From: Triticum aestivum
Taxonomy: Eukaryota > Streptophyta > Magnoliopsida > Poales > Poaceae
Assembly: GCF_018294505.1 (NCBI RefSeq)
Contig: NC_057800.1
Location: 471,678,955 to 471,742,954, forward strand
Length of the DNA stretch: 64,000 nucleotides
Direction of reading: 5' to 3'
The position numbers and the translations under genes are program-made. Under the pieces are notes generated by a model that worked only from the letters and a program-made list of their open reading frames with translations, was not told where the DNA came from and did not search any database. Below, piece by piece: positions 60,094 to 64,000 of this stretch (positions are counted from its first letter, which is position 1; every line of letters starts with the position of its first letter).

Positions 60094-60517
60094 GTAGCCC
60101 CTGAACCTGGTTTCAATGACAACGTATCCGACGTGTAGATCTGTCTTCGGCATTGCAAGGCGGGTTCCTTCCTCCAAACTCCAAGATAGTCTTCGGACGT
60201 ATCGACATGTCTGGACCTATGACACACACCACACACAACCGTAGAGAGAATATAATATTACACGAGTCCAATCCACCGACAACTTTTTTACAACATAACA
60301 TCACGTCTGCCTGCTGACTATATTGAACCGTTTTGTCTGCCATCCCGTGTTTTGAGATGCGATTTCCATTGGCACGTCCTGTCAAAGCAGAGATCGTGTC
60401 CCCTTATTGCGGGATCCTCATCAATACAGGTGTGGGTAACCCAACCGTGCCGTTTATACATCCCTTGGGAGTAGGCGAATTTCAAGGCGAGTGGGGAGGC
60501 GTTCAATATTCACTGCC

Positions 60518-60526
60518 TTTATAAGG
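60518..60526 (+). promoter_or_regulatory. TATA box of the E6 antisense gene
   Basis: TTTATAAGG lies about 120 bp upstream of the expected start (60638) and about 150 bp upstream of the first ATG (60668). Confidence 0.55.
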
Positions 60527-60637
60527 AGATAAGAATCCCTTTTCTTCACCCACGCCTTCTCTCTTCCTCCGCCCTTCCACTCTTAAGCTCCAGCACCTAA
60601 GTTCTCATCTATTTTCCACTCGAGCAAGCACCTAACC

Positions 60638-60719
60638 ATCTCCGGATCCGGAGGTCAAGGCAAGTGGATGGCCTCCTCCGTCAAGGAGGAGGACGTCGCC
60701 GAGCTTTGGGCGGCTGGGT
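60638..60719 (+). pseudogene. E6 antisense gene, first codons only
   Basis: The frame reads SGSGGQGKWMASSVKEEDVA and then AELWAAG before E7 breaks it. It aligns with MSGAGGKWMVSTVTEGKIKK of E2. The expected start codon is ATC at 60638-60640 rather than ATG, so translation, if any, would begin at 60668. Confidence 0.7.
60715..60719. repeat. E7 target-site duplication, left (TGGGT)
   Basis: Directly precedes the E7 LTR; the partner lies outside the window. Confidence 0.5.
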
Positions 60720-61619
60720 TGTCGGCGCTCTGGGAACGGGGCCCCCCAGACTTGCCTGCCCTGCGGCCCGCGGCATGGCAGAGCCAGCAGGCCGTACGGC
60801 CCATCTTCACCAACAAAGCATCCAAGACCCTCGCGAGGGTCCAAGCCTCGCGAGGAGGACGATGCAAGACCTCCTCTGGAGTGGCCTAGCTAGGCAGGCT
60901 CACGAGGAGCAGAGATATCAAGGTGAGGTGAACCTCACGAGGCTCTCGTGACGTGAGCCATGACGATCGACACCAGGCGGGCACCAGGCGGGCGCCAGCG
61001 CACGCAGCGTCCTTGTTTCCCCTTTGGTGCAAAGGAGGCAAGCGCAGCCGCGGAGTACCGAGGCCTCAGGCAAAGGTTGCCATTTCGGTGGAACAAGACC
61101 AAGACCATGGACTGCAAGACGGAGGTCATCGTGGAGCCCAAGACGGCGTCACCACCAGAGCTTTGTGCAGGCGAAGACTACTTTTGTCAGGATAGCTTGT
61201 ACTAGCTGTCCCCCTTCAAATTAGCCCGACATTGTTGGCTCCCTTCCCGCTCGATATTTGGGATGAGGACCAGGGCCTCTATAAATAGGACTAGCCACCA
61301 CCATAGTAGAAAGTGGGAAAGGGGGGATCAGACCCAGAGACACCACAAGTTCCTACGTGCAAGAACACCTCAACCTCAGGAGGTTGTTCTTCCCTTGTAT
61401 TGTTCATCATCAGCCCAAGAGGCAATCGACCACCACCACACTAGAGTAGGGTATTACACCACAACGGTGGCCCGAACCAGTATAAACCACGTGTCTTTCT
61501 GTGTTGTGAGTTCGTCCGCGAGATCAAGTGAGCTAGAGCGTTGATCGATAGGAGGGGAAGACTTTGCGTGCACCCTAGTGTTCAAACCTTAAGGGTTTGC
61601 CGGAACCCCACATCCGACA
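60720..61619 (+). repeat. E7 5' LTR
   Basis: The TGTCGG start and CCGACA end are inverse of each other. The TATA box TATAAATA is at 61280-61287. Confidence 0.7.
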
Positions 61620-61621
61620 TT

Positions 61622-61639
61622 TGGCGCGCCAGGTAGGGG
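61622..61639 (+). other. E7 primer-binding site
   Basis: TGGCGCGCCAGGTAGGGG two bases after the LTR. The TGGCGC start is typical of gypsy elements primed by a non-Met tRNA; the exact tRNA was not assigned. Confidence 0.65.
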
Positions 61640-61684
61640 TGCGCCGTAGCTTCCTTTCCATCAGTCCGTCGCTCCATCGTCTCC

Positions 61685-62110
61685 ATGTCGGACGCTCGCC
61701 GTCCTCGAGCTGAGAGTCGGGCTGCCCTCGCCGCCCGCGTCACTCAGACGGCTCCCATCGGCGGGCCGCCTCATCGTTCTCTGTCTCCCGCCACCAACGC
61801 TGCCACCGGCACCGTGGGGAACGAGCAGCAGGCGTCCTTGCAGCATCCTTCGATGCGGCAGGATGGCCGCACCGCTACCCCATCACTCGCCCCTGCTGGT
61901 TCTTCGTCTCACGCGCACCGCGCTCCCATGGACGCACGGGCCGCGCTCATCGCAGTGAACGAGCTCCTGCGTTATCGCCCCGTCGACGACCTCTATGAGG
62001 AGTGGCTCGACCGCGTCGCCGAGCTTGTCCGTGCCGCAGGAGGCTCTCCAGCGCCGTCCCACTCTCTGCCTCCCCCTGAACCAGCCGTGGGCGACGGGGC
62101 TCATGGCGTG
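61685..62110 (+). CDS. E7 gag N-terminus (truncated by E8)
   Basis: An ATG 45 bp after the primer site starts a frame of 142 codons that runs into E8. It is Arg/Ala/Pro/Ser-rich at first (MSDARRPRAESRAALAARV). It then has a helical segment with DARAALIAVNELLRYRPVDD and YEEWLDRVAELVRAAGG, which looks like a gag capsid start. No further domain is reached. Probably intact up to the insertion. Confidence 0.7.
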
Positions 62111-62583
62111 TGAGGGAGTCCTGGATAAGGGGGTCTCCGGATAGCCGGACTATATCCTTTGGCCAGACTGTTGGACTATGAAGTCACAAGATTAAAGACT
62201 TCGTCCCGTGTCCGGATGGGACTCTACTTGGCATGGAAGGCAAGCTAGGAAATACAGATATGTATATCTCCTCCTTTGTAACCGACCTTGTGTAACCCTA
62301 GCCCCCTCCGGTGTCTATATAAACCGGAGGGTTTTAGTCCGTAGGACAACATACAATCATACCATAGGCTAGCTTCTAGGGTTTAGCCTCCTCGATCTCG
62401 TGGTAGATCAACTCTTGTACTACTCATATTACCAAGAATAATCAAGCAGGAAGTAGGGTTTTACCTCCATCAAGAGGGCCCGAACTTGGGTAAAACATCG
62501 TGTCCCTTGCCTCCTGTTACCATCCGCCTTAAACGCATAGTTCGGGACCCCCTACCCGAGATCTACCGGTTTTGACACCGACA
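62111..62583 (+). repeat. E8 5' LTR
   Basis: 473 bp. It starts TGAGGGAGTCCTGG and ends GACACCGACA. TATA is at 62316-62323. Confidence 0.92.
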
Positions 62584-62630
62584 TTGGTGCTTTCATTGAG
62601 AGTTCCTCTGTGTCGTCGCCATTAGGCTTG

Positions 62631-64000
62631 ATGGCTCCTTCGATCATCGATCGTGATGCAGTCCAGGGTGAGACTTTTCTCCCCGGACAGATCTTTGTAT
62701 TCGGTGGCTTCGCACTGCGGGCCAACGCTTGGCCATCTGGAGCAGATCGAAAGTTACGCCCCTGGCCACCAGGTCAGGTTTGGAAGCTTAAACTACACGG
62801 CCAATGTCCGCGAAGACTTGATATTCGATGGATTCGAGTCCCTGCCGAGTGCGCCACACGGGTTTCGATGAGCATGATTTAGCTCTACCATCGGACAGTG
62901 TTCAGGAGATCGCACCGGCAACTGCTCCGACCCTCAACTCGGAGCCAATCGCGCCATCCATGGACGGGTGGATAGACCCCGCCACGGAGGCCGTATCCTA
63001 GCGGCGATCGAGCCGAATATCGACCTTACCCTTCACGAGAGCCATGTTGCCAAACTGTCGGATCCTTCTCCGGCCACGGACTCCAAACCGCCTGCGCCCG
63101 TGCCTATCAAATCCGACTGGGCGCCGATCATGGAGTTTACCTCCACGGATATCTTTCAGCACTCGCCCTTCGGCGACATACTGAACTCATTAAGGTCTCT
63201 CTCCTTGTCAGGAGAGTCCTGGCCGAGCTATGTCCGGCAGGACTGGGATGCGGATGACGAAGAAATTTGCCGCCCACCCACCACCCACTTAGTAGCCACT
63301 GTCGACGATTTAACCGACATGCTCGACTTTGATTCCGAAGACATCGACGGTATGGAGGATGATGCAGGAGACGAACAGGAACCACTGCCCACAGGGCACT
63401 AGACGCCCACTTCATCACATGACGTATACATGGTGGACACACCCAAAGAAAACGACGATGAGGAACGGAAGGACGCAGCGAAGGGTTGTTCCCTCGAGAA
63501 GTACTCAAAGCGGCGGCACAAGCGCCGCTCCAAATCCCGCCTCGGCGGAAACAACGATCATATAGACCCAGCGTTAGAGCAGGGTGAACCATCGCCCGAC
63601 CACTGCAGCACGGAGAATCAAACCGAACAACCCAACCCCGTCGAAGATAACAGTCCGGACGACATCACACCGAACAGGAACCTAGGGCAACAGAATGCCC
63701 ATCAAAGGCTAGTTACCACTGCGAGGAGTCTGAAAAAGCAGAAGCAAAGGCTCAGAGTTGCACAAGACACACTCAAAATCAGATGGAGTGAAGTACTTAA
63801 TACTGCAGCGAAGTACGGCACTAATCGCCACACCAAGAGCTATCCGAAGCGAAAGTTGCTACCTGAATTCGATGAGGAGGCCTTAGATCCTCCGCAATTA
63901 AAAAATAAAACGGCCATCCAGTCGGATAGACGACCCCGTGGCCAACATAGAGCGGCAGCCGACGCCGCACATAAGCCAGTACACGATCCACGCGAGGGCT
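62631..64000 (+). pseudogene. E8 gag, N-terminal part, broken
   Basis: It starts at the ATG at 62631 (MAPSIIDRDAVQGETFLPGQ) and follows E1 gag throughout. A two-base loss near 62725 shifts the frame, a stop follows at about 62869, and there are further shifts or stops near 62998 and a TAG at 63400-63402. After that the frame is open to the edge with SLKKQKQRLRVAQDTLKIRW and KSYPKRKLLPEFDEEALDPP. The gag core, protease and antisense gene would lie beyond 64000. Confidence 0.85.

Larger units (their letters stand above)
59616..60719 (-). mobile_element. E6: minus-strand member of the E1/E2 family, cut by E7
   Basis: The 3' LTR is at 59616-60093 (inverted, TGTCAGTGTC...GACTCCCTCA). It is followed by the family 3' internal region (GTAGCCCCTGAACC, GGCATTGCAAGGCGGG) and the start of the antisense gene on the plus strand. 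E7 interrupts it at 60720; the rest must lie beyond E7 and E8. AAGGG at 59611-59615 should be its target duplication. Confidence 0.85.
60720..62110 (+). mobile_element. E7: 5' part of another gypsy-type LTR element
   Basis: A 900-bp LTR with TGTCGG...CCGACA ends is followed by a primer site and a gag start. It is interrupted at 62111 by E8. Confidence 0.75.
62111..64000 (+). mobile_element. E8: fourth member of the E1/E2 family, continuing past the window
   Basis: The 5' LTR is at 62111-62583 and the gag frame reads to the window edge. It is nested in E7; GCGTG at 62106-62110 should be the target duplication. E8 is closer in sequence to E1 than to E2. Confidence 0.9.

Overview
The window looks like intergenic DNA from a large grass genome, most probably wheat or another Triticeae species. 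Evidence is the density of nested LTR retrotransposons, CACTA arms and degenerate gene copies. I found no intact host gene, no rRNA or tRNA gene and no CRISPR array. Element names (E1 to E8) are mine; family names are from memory and unverified.

Layout. 1-2340 is the right part of a CACTA element (CACTA-A). 2341-3981 is a decayed Athila-type RT-RNaseH fragment. 3982 onward is the left arm of a second, similar CACTA element (CACTA-B) with minisatellites. 5306-9422 is a 4.1-kb solo LTR. 9428-11139 is repeat-rich DNA that continues at 35681 once a three-level nest is removed. The nest is E1 (11145-35675, TSD CTGGG), containing E2 (16617-32481, TSD GCGGC), containing the chromovirus E3 on the minus strand (19331-26072, TSD AGAAC). 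36975-37713 is an AP2/ERF-type pseudogene split at its 5' side by E4 (37719-49751, TSD ACGAC), a LARD-like element with 3.9-kb LTRs and no coding capacity. 50486-52978 is a tandem array of period about 503 bp. 53421-54085 is a broken Pro/Ala-rich ORF and 54729-56104 a broken KIB/DUF295-type gene; both lie just left of a CACTA right end at 56825. 56826-59610 holds B3-like gene fragments, a MITE-like insert and a minisatellite. At the right edge E6 (minus) is hit by E7 (plus), which is hit by E8 (plus); both E7 and E8 run off the window.

The most interesting system is the E1/E2/E6/E8 family. E1 and E2 carry a full-length gag-protease frame but no reverse transcriptase, RNase H or integrase. On the opposite strand, between gag-protease and the 3' LTR, they carry a multi-exon gene whose first exon resembles the plant 'putative gypsy type transposon' domain, followed by acidic, basic and coiled-coil parts. 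That gene has its own TATA box about 100-150 bp upstream of its start in three copies (E1, E2, E6). The two genes converge on a conserved non-coding block. The elements therefore depend on another element for reverse transcription and integration while keeping an antisense protein of unknown role.
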